Virus record (IMG/VR): IMGVR_UViG_3300034092_003133
Location: 1 to 31,319 of that record
Length of the DNA stretch: 31,319 nucleotides
DNA from: a virus
Strand: one strand, 5' to 3'
The position numbers and the translations under genes are program-made. The notes beneath the pieces were generated by a model. That model was given only the letters and a program-made list of their open reading frames with translations, was not told the origin of the DNA and ran no database searches. This document shows, one piece after another, positions 7,619 through 15,900 of the stretch. The stretch's first letter is position 1. Each line of letters begins with the position of its first letter.

Positions 7619-9828
7619 TTTTCACCCTCTGTGTTTATTTCATCAGGGAAATACACCATTTGATAAAAATAGGCTTTACTATACTTAGTTTCATCACTAG
7701 TTAATGATCTATTAATTTCATTCGCTAAAAGTTTTTCTAATGTAAAATATTTATTAAGAAGCATATTACTATCAATACTATTAATAGTATTGAGTTTTGC
7801 TAAAACAGTTTCTTCTGTAATTTTACTAAAAGGATCTAAAGATAATAAGATTTTTGTTTTAGTATTTTCTGCTTCAATATATTCAGAATTAGATAAACTG
7901 CGCATATTCTTTTTTTGATAAAACTCTAATAAATATGGGTTCAATATATCTGATATTTCATCTTGTGCCTTCATAGACCAAATCTGTATAGACGCGCCTG
8001 TTTGAGGAGCAAATTGTTTAGTTTTTCTTTGCTGGGTATCTTTGCTAGTCTTAGGTCTACCTTGTTGTGGCTGACCAGGAGTTTTAGAAGAAGGTGGATT
8101 TCCACCACCGACAGGAGAAGATGGTACTTTAAGTTCCATAGCATTTTTTTGACCAGATTTTTTCTTAGATAATTCTAGCCCTACTTCACTAGGAGTAACA
8201 ATACCTGTTTGTAATGCAATCTTTTTAAGATTATCTTCTAATTGTGGATTATAATATGGTCCTGCTTTATGAACCATTCTTTCATTGTCTCTTTCTCTAG
8301 TTTCTCTATTAAGTCTGATCTTTTCCATATCTGGATCATATCCAAAAGCTCTTTGTACCAATTCATCGCTTACAATATTACGATCAGCTAATTGAATTAG
8401 TAAAGCTTTTTCAGCATCTTCATTACTTAAATCCATTCTGTCAAATTCTATCTTGGCTGGAAAACGAAAACCCATAGCTTTTTGTACTAGTTCAATTTCA
8501 CTCTTCCAAAAACTCATTAAGACCTTGCGGCCGTATTGAAGTCTTTGAGTCAATGTTTTTAAACTAATAAAATTATTAGTAGTACCAGCAGCACCATATG
8601 TTCCTGTAAGTGTCGGAGGAATACCCAAGCCAGCATAAATAGCATTTAAATGGGGTGTATATTTACCTTCGCCAAGAAATTGATGAACACTTGTTTTACT
8701 TTCTATCAATTCAATGTCTGGACCCCATACCAGATCCATAGTGCCACCACCAATATTGGCCTGAAGGATATTACTAAGTTTACTGGCCGCAGCTTGTGTA
8801 GGAGCAATTTTATGCTCAAGACTACCAAGTTTAAATATTCTTATATTACTGATGGCCCCATCTAGAGCTGCTAAATCTGCAAGCTTTAATTTTTCTACTA
8901 TACTAATATCATCCATGATACTGTATATCATTGGATATGCCCAAGTTTTCCAATCGTCTTTCTTATAGTGAAATACTAATGTTTTATTTGGATCTAGTGG
9001 ATAGGGTTTTTTATCCTTAGATGCTTCAATGATTGCTGATGGAAGCTGCTGAATTATGAATCTTTCTGCATCATTTTTAGGAGCATTAATTAATTTTCTT
9101 AAGCTGGCTGGAATAGTAATGGTATATGTCTTATTACTAACAAAAGATGCTAATGAAGCTCCAGAAATATCTACTATGCGAGGATCGATAAAAGTGTATC
9201 TCCACGGAATTTCTCTTTTTTCAACTTGCTGATCTTCACTATTTATAATCAAATCTGGTGAAGCTTTTGCTTTATACATTTCATCTGCAATTTTTAAACT
9301 GATTTTTGCTGTTTGTTTATTGATAATAACATTACCTGTACGATATAAATGATTTAAGAATCTTTCACTTCTTTCTTCACCTTTGACTTTATCAAACCAA
9401 TTACGATAAAATCTTTGAATTCTTTTATTTGGATGAACTAGACGAATACCCTGACTAGCAAAATCACCCATAAGATCTATAACATTTTTTACTAAACCAA
9501 CTCGATTATAAATTTGGTCTGCCATAGCAAATATGGCTTTGATTTCTGTTGGGACAGCTTCGTCTGGGCGAAAATAATCATAGTCAGTTTTTGTTAAACC
9601 AGGACGACTAGAAATCGGCCCGTCTAAATTCATAAAATTTCTAAAACGACTAGTGGCAGCGGTAACTTTGTTCTGATAGATGCCGTATTCGTCTAGGCTT
9701 TTAGAAGATTCGTTTAAGGCTTGCTTCTTACTTTCAAGATCGTCTCCCCAAGTAACATATGCATTTTCTGGCATAATATTTGAAGCAATTTCTAAACCTT
9801 GTGTTTTATTGGTCTTTTTTCTTGACAT
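7615..9828 (-). CDS. Portal protein
   Basis: 737 aa, between terminase and protease as usual for portals. The N-terminal half has 'VIDLMGDFASQGIRLVHP' and 'FLNHLYRTGNVII', a WRYTFIDPRIV segment, and later 'GLGIPPTLTG', 'LQYGRKVLMSFWKSEIELVQKAMG', patterns typical of portal clip/stem regions. The C-terminal third is longer than in minimal portals, with a Pro/Gln/Lys-rich linker (about 575-625) and a helical tail. It would form the dodecameric ring for DNA entry and exit. No strong SD precedes ATG 9828; AT-rich sequence separates it from terminase. Confidence 0.85.
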   Translation of the reverse strand: MSRKKTNKTQGLEIASNIMPENAYVTWGDDLESKKQALNESSKSLDEYGIYQNKVTAATSRFRNFMNLDGPISSRPGLTKTDYDYFRPDEAVPTEIKAIFAMADQIYNRVGLVKNVIDLMGDFASQGIRLVHPNKRIQRFYRNWFDKVKGEERSERFLNHLYRTGNVIINKQTAKISLKIADEMYKAKASPDLIINSEDQQVEKREIPWRYTFIDPRIVDISGASLASFVSNKTYTITIPASLRKLINAPKNDAERFIIQQLPSAIIEASKDKKPYPLDPNKTLVFHYKKDDWKTWAYPMIYSIMDDISIVEKLKLADLAALDGAISNIRIFKLGSLEHKIAPTQAAASKLSNILQANIGGGTMDLVWGPDIELIESKTSVHQFLGEGKYTPHLNAIYAGLGIPPTLTGTYGAAGTTNNFISLKTLTQRLQYGRKVLMSFWKSEIELVQKAMGFRFPAKIEFDRMDLSNEDAEKALLIQLADRNIVSDELVQRAFGYDPDMEKIRLNRETRERDNERMVHKAGPYYNPQLEDNLKKIALQTGIVTPSEVGLELSKKKSGQKNAMELKVPSSPVGGGNPPSSKTPGQPQQGRPKTSKDTQQRKTKQFAPQTGASIQIWSMKAQDEISDILNPYLLEFYQKKNMRSLSNSEYIEAENTKTKILLSLDPFSKITEETVLAKLNTINSIDSNMLLNKYFTLEKLLANEINRSLTSDETKYSKAYFYQMVYFPDEINTEGEK

Positions 9829-9877
9829 AATAGTATTGTTAATGGTATTATAATAGAATTAACTTAATTATACACAA

Positions 9878-11905
9878 TTATCTGTAAACTCCGCCATATA
9901 TATTAGCGTTAGCATTTTCTGTAAACCATGATGGTCCTTTATACATTTGACCGTCTTTTTTTTCTGTTTTAGATAAATCATTACCAATAACTTCAAAAGA
10001 AACAGGTTCTAATGTTCTAGTAATTTGTCTTGCTAGCATATTAGCTATTATTAAAGCGCTATATCGGTCTTTTCTTAACTTGCCCTTTTTACCATTTGGT
10101 AACTTAATTTCAGGAGTATCCCATCGATCTCTAGCGTTAGGTCCGGTGCTTGTTTGTGTCATGACAATAGTGGTTAATTCATTCTTTAGTTCTTCAATTT
10201 CTAAAATACAATCGCTTTCATTATCATATAAGTTATCAAAATCAGCAGTGCTAATATCTTTACCTTCTTTATCTAATGCTAAGGCTAAACTAACTTGATC
10301 AAATCGTGGAAATAATAATACTTTATCTTCTAGATCTTTTCTTAGTCCATGGTTAGCTTGTGCGGTCCAATCTGCTCTTGCGAACTGTACAAGTTCTAAT
10401 ATGTGTAATCCTTGTTGATCATCCGTATCCTTGGATTTATTAGGATCTATAACTGGCCAAATAACAATTTCTCCATCCTCTAATTTACCAGGGTCATGTA
10501 ATGCTTCTTCTATCGCCACTCCTCCACCCTGAGCATCCATACCTATTCTAGTACAAGGAAAAATTTTCATTAAATTACGAATTTTTCTAGCACAAAATCC
10601 ATAGAAATCATGCTCATTAACTAATCCTGTTTTTTGTCTATCTTTAAAATTATTTCTATTTGTTGTCCAAGCATATACTATTCTACTATGATCTTTATGC
10701 AATTCTAAAATAACAATACTAAAATTATCTTTTTCACTAGCAGGATCTATTCCATAAACATATTGAAGATCAGGATTTCCTCTGGTAGATACATCAAATA
10801 AAATAGTATTATTACCAATAATAATAGGTTTATTTTCACTTACTACACAGCTTTCAATTAAACTTCGTCTAAAAAAACCATCACTATCTTCTGTAAAACA
10901 AGCAGCATATTCCATATTATATATACCGGTATGTATAGTAGCTTTGGCTCTACTAACTTGTTTATCATCCATGAATCCTTTGGGTATGATTTCATAAGGA
11001 ATACGAATAATACTATAATCTTTCCAATTAAAACTATCAGGAATTTCCCCTTTAAATATTTCTTCTAGTTTTTGTTTATCTCCACGACTATTAATAATAG
11101 CTTTGTATCTTTTCCAATATGATGCAAAATGTTTGAAACTATAATCTGCTGTTCCAGCTATAATAGCCTGATTGCTTTTCTTTATTTGCAAAGATTCTAA
11201 TTCATCATTCCATAATCCTGCTTCGCGCATAGCTTTTCTTTTTGCTTCTTCTTTTACGTTTTGTATTGGACTAGCACTTACGGCGGCGAAGCCTGAAACT
11301 ACAGTCTCATAAATATCTGGTGATATTGATGCGAATTCGTCTGCGATGATAATATGTGCTCTTAAACCTCTGATCTTACTACCATCACCCATAGGAACAG
11401 CAATCGTCCAACTTTCGCCCAATCTCATAGTGCATCTGTCAACATCTCGACGCGGACCATCATCGTTACCACTAAAGATACTTCGTAATATAGGACTATT
11501 GCGCCATAATGTTTCCATATATTCGAAAATAATTTTACTTTGTCTAAAAGCTGCGCCAACCACAACAATTTTGGTTCCTGGAACAAGAACACAGCGTAAT
11601 GTACAATATAGTGCCATTAAAAAGCTTTTGCCAAAACCACGACTAGCAACATACATTGGAAATGGACGTATCCAGAACTCTTGAAGTATGGCTATTTGAA
11701 TAGGATGAAGTTCAATATCAAATAATAATTTAGCAGTAGTGCCAAAATACTTTGGGTCTCGTAAAAGTCTTAATAAATGAAGGTCCGGATTTTCTATATC
11801 TTCCTTGGTTCGACCAAATAATGGATTGTGGTCTATGGTTATTTTGCTTATGTCTCCTAGTCCGAGCCAAGCATCATCGAAATTAGTTATTATTTTGTTT
11901 GCCAT
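9878..11905 (-). CDS. terL: Terminase large subunit
   Basis: 675 aa. The ATPase domain has Walker A SRGFGKS at about 88-94 and Walker B HIIIADE at about 184-190. The C-terminal RNase H-like nuclease shows GIDPA (Asp387) and GMDAQGGG (Asp457). Length is normal to slightly long for the family. It cuts and pumps concatemeric DNA into the prohead through the portal. Its ATG overlaps the end of the ERCC4-like nuclease gene by 23 bp, so the packaging genes form a tightly overlapping operon. Confidence 0.95.
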   Translation of the reverse strand: MANKIITNFDDAWLGLGDISKITIDHNPLFGRTKEDIENPDLHLLRLLRDPKYFGTTAKLLFDIELHPIQIAILQEFWIRPFPMYVASRGFGKSFLMALYCTLRCVLVPGTKIVVVGAAFRQSKIIFEYMETLWRNSPILRSIFSGNDDGPRRDVDRCTMRLGESWTIAVPMGDGSKIRGLRAHIIIADEFASISPDIYETVVSGFAAVSASPIQNVKEEAKRKAMREAGLWNDELESLQIKKSNQAIIAGTADYSFKHFASYWKRYKAIINSRGDKQKLEEIFKGEIPDSFNWKDYSIIRIPYEIIPKGFMDDKQVSRAKATIHTGIYNMEYAACFTEDSDGFFRRSLIESCVVSENKPIIIGNNTILFDVSTRGNPDLQYVYGIDPASEKDNFSIVILELHKDHSRIVYAWTTNRNNFKDRQKTGLVNEHDFYGFCARKIRNLMKIFPCTRIGMDAQGGGVAIEEALHDPGKLEDGEIVIWPVIDPNKSKDTDDQQGLHILELVQFARADWTAQANHGLRKDLEDKVLLFPRFDQVSLALALDKEGKDISTADFDNLYDNESDCILEIEELKNELTTIVMTQTSTGPNARDRWDTPEIKLPNGKKGKLRKDRYSALIIANMLARQITRTLEPVSFEVIGNDLSKTEKKDGQMYKGPSWFTENANANIYGGVYR

Positions 11906-12359
11906 ATTTTTCGTATATTCTTTTCATAAGGCTTACTGCTGTTCTTTCAGCATTTGTGGCGTCTCCACAAAATAGTATATGAATATTGTGATTTAATTGA
12001 GCTTCTAAAAGAACCCTCATTATGTAGTGTCCTTTTATTCTAAGTTTATCCCACAATTTTTTAGGAATGTCGCTACCAACAGGAAAAGTATAGATATCTT
12101 CTATATCAAATTCCATTATCATATAGGCGTGGGGAATTTTACTTAATCTGTTTAAAACATCCTTAAAACGATTTTCAGTAATATTATTAGCAATTTCGCT
12201 AACACTCATTTTTCGTTCTATTGTAAAAATACTTTCCATTCCTTCTATACTATAATCACCAGTATCTAATTTTCTTTTACTAGTAGTATGATAGCCAAAT
12301 TCCCACGGCATTTGTTCTCTAGTATCAACTACTATTGTAAATTCGTCTTGTTTATGCAT
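11883..12359 (-). CDS. ERCC4/XPF-type nuclease
   Basis: 158 aa. The family signature is present: VDTREQMPW at 11-19, LDTGDYS at 31-37 and TIERK at 46-50, which supply the acidic and lysine residues of the ERCC4 nuclease core (GDX(n)ERKX3D). No helicase or HhH domain is attached, so it is a stand-alone nuclease of the kind often seen in phages. Such proteins may resolve branched DNA before packaging or act in recombination. It overlaps both the terminase gene and the HNH gene, implying translational coupling with packaging. Confidence 0.85.
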   Translation of the reverse strand: MHKQDEFTIVVDTREQMPWEFGYHTTSKRKLDTGDYSIEGMESIFTIERKMSVSEIANNITENRFKDVLNRLSKIPHAYMIMEFDIEDIYTFPVGSDIPKKLWDKLRIKGHYIMRVLLEAQLNHNIHILFCGDATNAERTAVSLMKRIYEKYGKQNNN

Positions 12360-12613
12360 TGTTGCACCAGCTTTAAAAAGAAAGGAGCGTAACTGTCTTC
12401 ATCATTTTTTATAAGATCATGATGATATTTACAAAGAGTAATACCATTATGAATATTATATCTTAAGCCAGGAAAGTCTGCCCAACGATGAATATGGTGG
12501 GCATGTAACTTTTTTTTGTTAACACAATTAGGCCACTGACATTTATGATTATCTCGTGTTCTAACTTCTTTTCTCCATTTTTTATATTGTGGATCATTAT
12601 AATTACGAGTCAT
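12332..12613 (-). CDS. HNH endonuclease
   Basis: 93 aa. It has a Cys25/Cys30 and Cys61/His64-65 zinc-binding frame around HAHHIHRW (37-44), Asn56 and the final CKYHH, the classical HNH beta-beta-alpha-metal layout. It overlaps the ERCC4-like gene by 28 bp and the putative small terminase by 11 bp. HNH proteins beside terminase are known partners in cos-type or pac-type DNA cleavage. It could also be a free-standing homing-type nuclease, but the tight operon overlap argues for a packaging role. Confidence 0.88.
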   Translation of the reverse strand: MTRNYNDPQYKKWRKEVRTRDNHKCQWPNCVNKKKLHAHHIHRWADFPGLRYNIHNGITLCKYHHDLIKNDEDSYAPFFLKLVQQCINKTNLQ

Positions 12614-13421
12614 TGTGCAGCTCTAAACTTTCTGGGTTTAGTATGGGCGAATCTATCTGGCGATCAGCATATTCGTGATATTCGTACAAAAGATTTTTCT
12701 TGGCATTACTTGTGGCCATGGCCAAAATCTCCATCTCTTTGCCTTCTTTTTCTCTTACTGCTTCATCTTCTAACATGCGTATTAAACCCACCCAAGAGCT
12801 TTTACCATCTTCTATTCTTTTAATTCGTTGTTCACGAGTGGCCTTAAGATCTTTGCTAATTTTTTGCTGTTCAGATAATAATTTAGTATATTCGTTTGTG
12901 TAACTGGCTATGCTATTACGGGCAAAACCTAGTTGAGTTTCTAAATTTGCTAGACGAGGAATATCTCTTTGATCTTCTGGTTTATCATATTCTTTATCAA
13001 CTAATTTTTGTAATTTTTCTGTTTCACTAATATGACGCTTTCGTTCCTTCATGCTTCTATTAATCAAAATATCAATAGTGATAAATTGTTTAATTTGTAA
13101 TTCTTCAGCAGGAAGAACGTCCTCTCGGAATTGTTTAATAAGTCCAACCCACGTATCTTCAAAGTATTCTAATTCGCCGCTTTCACTATCAAACTGTCTT
13201 AGTATTTCGTTCCAAAATGTTTTGCTGTGGAGTTTTCGTTTAAGGGTTTCGTTTTCTCCTTTTTCGCTTAGAGAATATAATTGATTTTCATCAATATAAC
13301 GATTTATAGGATCAACATTTCTATTTAATGCTTCTGCTATTTGTTCAACACTAATAATATTAATATTATCTCGTATGAATTTTTCTTCGTCTAGTGCTAG
13401 TTGTCCGCGTTTTTTAGCCAT
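12603..13421 (-). CDS. Putative small terminase / DNA-recognition protein
   Basis: 272 aa. Residues about 10-45 form a helix-turn-helix-like segment (FIRDNINIISVEQIAEALNR...), followed by a long charged helical and coiled-coil body (100-235). Small terminase subunits combine an N-terminal HTH with a helical oligomerisation region, and this gene precedes the nucleases and large terminase in the operon. It is longer than most small terminases. The family is not certain from sequence reading alone. Confidence 0.55.
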   Translation of the reverse strand: MAKKRGQLALDEEKFIRDNINIISVEQIAEALNRNVDPINRYIDENQLYSLSEKGENETLKRKLHSKTFWNEILRQFDSESGELEYFEDTWVGLIKQFREDVLPAEELQIKQFITIDILINRSMKERKRHISETEKLQKLVDKEYDKPEDQRDIPRLANLETQLGFARNSIASYTNEYTKLLSEQQKISKDLKATREQRIKRIEDGKSSWVGLIRMLEDEAVREKEGKEMEILAMATSNAKKNLLYEYHEYADRQIDSPILNPESLELHNDS

Positions 13422-14022
13422 GATCTTTTAGTATTTGTTGAATAGTTTGTGTGAGTTTAGCAAGGTCGTTCTTACTAACTTTGGTGCCACTCTTCATTTT
13501 TAAATATGTAATTCGGTCATTCCCCGTTAGATGTTCTTCTGCTATTCTTATAAGTTCATTATTAACAATATTGTCTTCTGTGTTAAAAACATTAGCATAA
13601 TCTTTAACCTCATCAATAGTTGTTAGATACATTAGATTTTTTTTAACATTATTTCTGTTTGACCAATTATAGTATAACTCACAATCATTTTTATTACTAT
13701 ATTTTGTGCAGGAAGAATTCTTATATAAGGGGCATGTTAAGCACGGTTTGTCGGGCCTTTGATAGTTATCTCTTTTATAGTTGAAAAGGCGATTTCTAAC
13801 GTGGGTCCAAAGAAAGTTTTCAAGGGGTCTTTTATGATCATAATTTTTAAGACCTTCTAGGGCAAAGATACTTATCTGTTGCTTCATATCTTCATAATCA
13901 TGATATCCAAACTTAAATTTGTATGCTAATTTTTTAGTTATAATTTCAATAATATTTAAAAATTCATTTTCATCCACTGATAGCGGGGATTTCTTCTGTG
14001 TTTTGGTCTTTTTCTTTTTCAT
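13414..14022 (-). CDS. Sigma-like late transcription factor
   Basis: 202 aa. Residues about 38-86 resemble sigma region 2: YHDYEDMKQQISIFALEGLKNYD followed by PLENFLWTHVRNRLFNYKRD, the usual DNA-melting/-10-binding stretch. A Cys cluster follows (Cys94, 97, 105, 114; PCLTCPLY...C...C) and probably binds zinc. The C-terminus (about 165-202) could be a reduced region 4. Phage-encoded minimal sigma factors such as T4 gp55 direct late transcription, and this gene heads the late cluster. AAGAAAAAG-rich sequence surrounds the start; it overlaps the preceding small gene by 53 bp. Confidence 0.7.
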   Translation of the reverse strand: MKKKKTKTQKKSPLSVDENEFLNIIEIITKKLAYKFKFGYHDYEDMKQQISIFALEGLKNYDHKRPLENFLWTHVRNRLFNYKRDNYQRPDKPCLTCPLYKNSSCTKYSNKNDCELYYNWSNRNNVKKNLMYLTTIDEVKDYANVFNTEDNIVNNELIRIAEEHLTGNDRITYLKMKSGTKVSKNDLAKLTQTIQQILKDHG

Positions 14023-14146
14023 TAGTATTTTCTTCTATAAGAGAGGCTATGCTCTTGGTGTCTTGACAATTAAGGTCATTAAGAATGTCAAGGTCTTTTG
14101 TGGGGATTACGGTCAATATTGATGGCGTTATGTGATCATTATTCAT
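13970..14146 (-). CDS. 58-aa acidic leader protein of the late operon, unknown
   Basis: The ATG at 14146 gives a 58-aa acidic protein (MNNDHITPSILTVIPTKDL...). The same frame extends upstream to 14302, but the promoter at 14187-14214 lies inside that extension, so the shorter form is favoured. AAGGT lies upstream of this ATG. It overlaps the sigma-like gene by 53 bp in another frame. It is the first gene behind the leftward promoter. No family is recognised. Confidence 0.55.
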   Translation of the reverse strand: MNNDHITPSILTVIPTKDLDILNDLNCQDTKSIASLIEENTNEKEKDQNTEEIPAISG

Positions 14147-14186
14147 AAAAATTTGACCTTGCGTTAAAGTGAACAAAGTATAGTAT

Positions 14187-14214
14187 ATTATAGGTATTGT
14201 ACACATTTTGTCAA
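14187..14214 (-). promoter_or_regulatory. Strong leftward promoter of the late/sigma operon
   Basis: The minus strand reads TTGACA, 16 bp, TATAAT, a consensus match to housekeeping-type promoters. It fires toward the 58-aa gene, the sigma-like factor and the packaging genes, and lies in the divergent gap before the first rightward gene. Host polymerase could thus make the late sigma early. Confidence 0.8.
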
Positions 14215-14227
14215 AAAGGATCAATTT

Positions 14228-14455
14228 ATGGCTAGTTATAAAAAGTGGACTGATGCTGAATTGCAGTATATTAATAGCAATTTGAGTATTTTTAGTGATC
14301 AAGAATTGGCCGCTAAACTTTGTGAAATGACAGGCGAAAATATCACATATGGTATGGTTCGTCGTCAGCGAAGAAAGCTGGGTGTAGTTAAGGCACGAGG
14401 TCGCAGAAAGAAGAATGTGGTTAAATTAAACCCGGAGAATAATAGTAATGTATAA
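14228..14455 (+). CDS. Small Myb/HTH-like DNA-binding protein
   Basis: 75 aa. KKWTDAELQYINSNLS...SDQELAAKL...ITYGMVRRQRRKLGV looks like a SANT/Myb or HTH domain with a basic recognition helix, then a basic tail (KARGRRKK). It is the first gene rightward from the divergent control region, a common spot for a phage regulator. AAGGA lies upstream of the ATG. It could bind the nearby leftward promoter or the TGCCA/CGATA elements of this block; that is speculation. Its stop overlaps the next gene's start by 8 bp. Confidence 0.75.
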   Translation: MASYKKWTDAELQYINSNLSIFSDQELAAKLCEMTGENITYGMVRRQRRKLGVVKARGRRKKNVVKLNPENNSNV

Positions 14456-14705
14456 AATCTTAATAGCAATTTTATTTTTTTTAGGATTTTGCTATAGCGA
14501 ATCTCAGGCTTGTGAGTGGTGGAACAGAAAACAAACTGTTGTTGTGGTTCAACCTCAGCAGGTAGTTCAAGTTCAGTATCCTGTGATAGTTTATCAACCA
14601 GTAGTGGTGCAGGAGGTGCGGCTTCAACCTGTTGTGGAAAATAGGGTTATATACCAGCCGGTGGTTGTTCCTGTAACTTATCCTTGGATCAGATACAACT
14701 ACTAG
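14448..14705 (+). CDS. Small secreted Val/Gln/Tyr-rich protein
   Basis: 85 aa. MYKILIAILFFLGFCYS is a clear signal peptide with likely cleavage near SQA-CEWW. The mature part is a low-complexity string of VVVVQP, VQVQYP, VIVYQPVVV and similar units ending in YPWIRYNY. No catalytic motif is present. Such VYQPVV-rich exported proteins are, in my experience, typical of Planctomycetes genomes, so this may be a host-derived envelope protein or superinfection factor. It overlaps the HTH gene and is followed by a terminator. Confidence 0.72.
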   Translation: MYKILIAILFFLGFCYSESQACEWWNRKQTVVVVQPQQVVQVQYPVIVYQPVVVQEVRLQPVVENRVIYQPVVVPVTYPWIRYNY

Positions 14706-14729
14706 TAAAACGATTTTTGAAACTAAAGA

Positions 14730-14764
14730 GGCAAGCATCATGATTGTGGTGCTTGTCTTTTTTT
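14730..14764 (+). terminator. Intrinsic terminator after the secreted-protein gene
   Basis: GGCAAGCA pairs with TGCTTGTC (one G-T) around an inner CA/TG step, followed by TTTTTTT. It ends the first rightward unit. Confidence 0.85.
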
Positions 14765-14932
14765 ATAGATCGGGGAATATGGCTATTAAACTGGTCAATT
14801 TATTATGGTGGTGCTTACTATTTTTGGACCACCGGGCATTTTTTGCAAAATCTCGGGGATCCTGTTAAAAAACGAAAAAACCCCTGCAACTATCATGCCA
14901 AACAAAAATCTTTTTTCTCTCATTTTTTTCTC

Positions 14933-14960
14933 TTGACTTGCCGATAATCTACTGTAGAAT
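14933..14960 (+). promoter_or_regulatory. Rightward promoter (CCGATA spacer type)
   Basis: TTGACT, 16 bp containing CCGATA, then TAGAAT. It is preceded by the AT-rich block GCCAAACAAAAATCTTTTTT, which is repeated near 15419 and may act as an UP element. Confidence 0.8.
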
Positions 14961-14995
14961 ACTTGAAACGGAACGATAGAAAAAGGAATAAACAA

Positions 14996-15277
14996 ATGAT
15001 TACTGCCGGTGGATACGATATCGTTGGTTTGCCGATGGTTTGCGAGTATCAGGGTAGCAAGGATCCGGCCCCGGTTTCTATCTCTGGTAAGGTGGTATCC
15101 TATCGTACCATCACTGGTAAGGGTACGCTTATCGTGGTGCATACTGCGAATGGATATCGTAGCATCTACATGGAAAAGGCTATCGGGCTACTGTTTACGC
15201 TTCCGCGATTCAAGAGTAGCGACGATGGATACGACGCCGCAAAGGATCGTAGGCTGGAGCGATACGGTATGCGATAA
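14996..15277 (+). CDS. Small protein of the 'GYRSIY' family, unknown
   Basis: 93 aa from ATG 14996, chosen because AAGGA lies upstream; a TTG 33 bp earlier lies too close to the -10 to be used. Central sequence VVSYRTITGKGTLIVV...GYRSIYMEKAI looks like a small beta-barrel (SH3-like). The motif GYRSIY recurs in the protein at 15710, so the two are paralogues. No enzyme motif is seen. The gene has its own promoter 36 bp upstream. Confidence 0.7.
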   Translation: MITAGGYDIVGLPMVCEYQGSKDPAPVSISGKVVSYRTITGKGTLIVVHTANGYRSIYMEKAIGLLFTLPRFKSSDDGYDAAKDRRLERYGMR

Positions 15278-15321
15278 CCGTATCTGCCATACTGACACAC
15301 TATACTAAACAATAGGAGATC

Positions 15322-15404
15322 TGCCAATATGGCAGAAATCGCCCGCGCCTGCCATAATGGCAGCGTACTGCAAATACTGTGCCAAACATCCTGCCTTTTT
15401 GGCA
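15322..15404. repeat. TGCCA-N3-TGGCA pair plus a third TGCC-T5-GGCA palindrome
   Basis: TGCCAATATGGCA at 15322-15334 and TGCCATAATGGCA at 15350-15362 have starts 28 bp apart around a GC-rich core. TGCCTTTTTGGCA follows at 15392-15404. The block lies between a gene end and the next promoter. Confidence 0.85.
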
Positions 15405-15455
15405 ATAGCAAATATCGTGCCAAACAAAAATCTTTTTTATTCTCATTTTTTTTTC

Positions 15456-15483
15456 TTGCGTTGACGATAACATACTGTATAAT
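15456..15483 (+). promoter_or_regulatory. Rightward promoter (CGATA spacer type)
   Basis: TTGCGT, 16 bp with GACGATAA, then TATAAT, aligned exactly with the promoter at 14933. The same AT-rich GCCAAACAAAAATCTTTTTT block precedes it. Confidence 0.75.
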
Positions 15484-15506
15484 CAGGGAAACGAAAGGGA
15501 AAGAAA

Positions 15507-15653
15507 ATGGAAAATCTCGTGTTGATCGTCGTGAAGGGTAAGTTTAAGGTTTATCGGGAGCGGAAGTTTCCTAACGGTTATTCCCGTCAACTTGTCGCAA
15601 CCTTCAAGACTTCCTACGCTGCGGAAGTGTTCATGAATAACTATGTCATGTGA
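15507..15653 (+). CDS. 48-aa basic protein, unknown
   Basis: ATG 15507 with AAAGGGA upstream and a promoter 24 bp before it. It encodes MENLVLIVVKGKFKVYRERK..., a small basic protein with beta-type start and a helical end (AAEVFMNNYVM). I recognise no family. The next promoter begins 5 bp past its stop. Confidence 0.65.
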   Translation: MENLVLIVVKGKFKVYRERKFPNGYSRQLVATFKTSYAAEVFMNNYVM

Positions 15654-15657
15654 GGGG

Positions 15658-15685
15658 TTGATAGTCTGATACGGTACGATACACT
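15658..15685 (+). promoter_or_regulatory. Rightward promoter
   Basis: TTGATA, 16 bp, TACACT; weaker than its neighbours and without CGATA at the usual spacer position. Confidence 0.5.
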
Positions 15686-15709
15686 AGCAGTCAACACGAA
15701 AGGGATAGT

Positions 15710-15889
15710 ATGAAAATCGGTGATTTTGTTTTCGCGGAATATGATAACGGCGAGATTGTCAACGGTGAAGTTGTAAAGGTCAGGATGTTCGGTGATCGTA
15801 CCTTGTTGACTGTCAAGTGTGAGCAAGGGTATCGGTCGATCTATACCGATAAGTGTGTGTCGCTCGAAGTGATGGAAACCGCTAACTAA
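15710..15889 (+). CDS. 59-aa protein of the 'GYRSIY' family
   Basis: MKIGDFVFAEYDNGEIVNGEVVKVR... then VKCEQGYRSIYTDKCVSLEV. This looks like an SH3-like small beta-barrel (the 'GDFV.AEY.NGEIV.G.V' start is typical). GYRSIY is shared with the 14996 protein, so a duplication is likely. AAAGGGA sits upstream of the ATG. Function unknown; SH3-like folds of this sort often bind nucleic acid or protein tails. Confidence 0.7.
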   Translation: MKIGDFVFAEYDNGEIVNGEVVKVRMFGDRTLLTVKCEQGYRSIYTDKCVSLEVMETAN

Positions 15890-15900
15890 AAAGGCAAAAA

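Noticed and set aside
14779-14868. 29-codon frame with a hydrophobic start after the first terminator
   Set aside because: It lies downstream of a strong terminator with no promoter before it, and overlaps local hairpins.
14744-14947. 67-codon frame in the 14.7-14.95 kb gap
   Set aside because: It starts inside a terminator stem and ends in the AT-rich promoter-upstream block.
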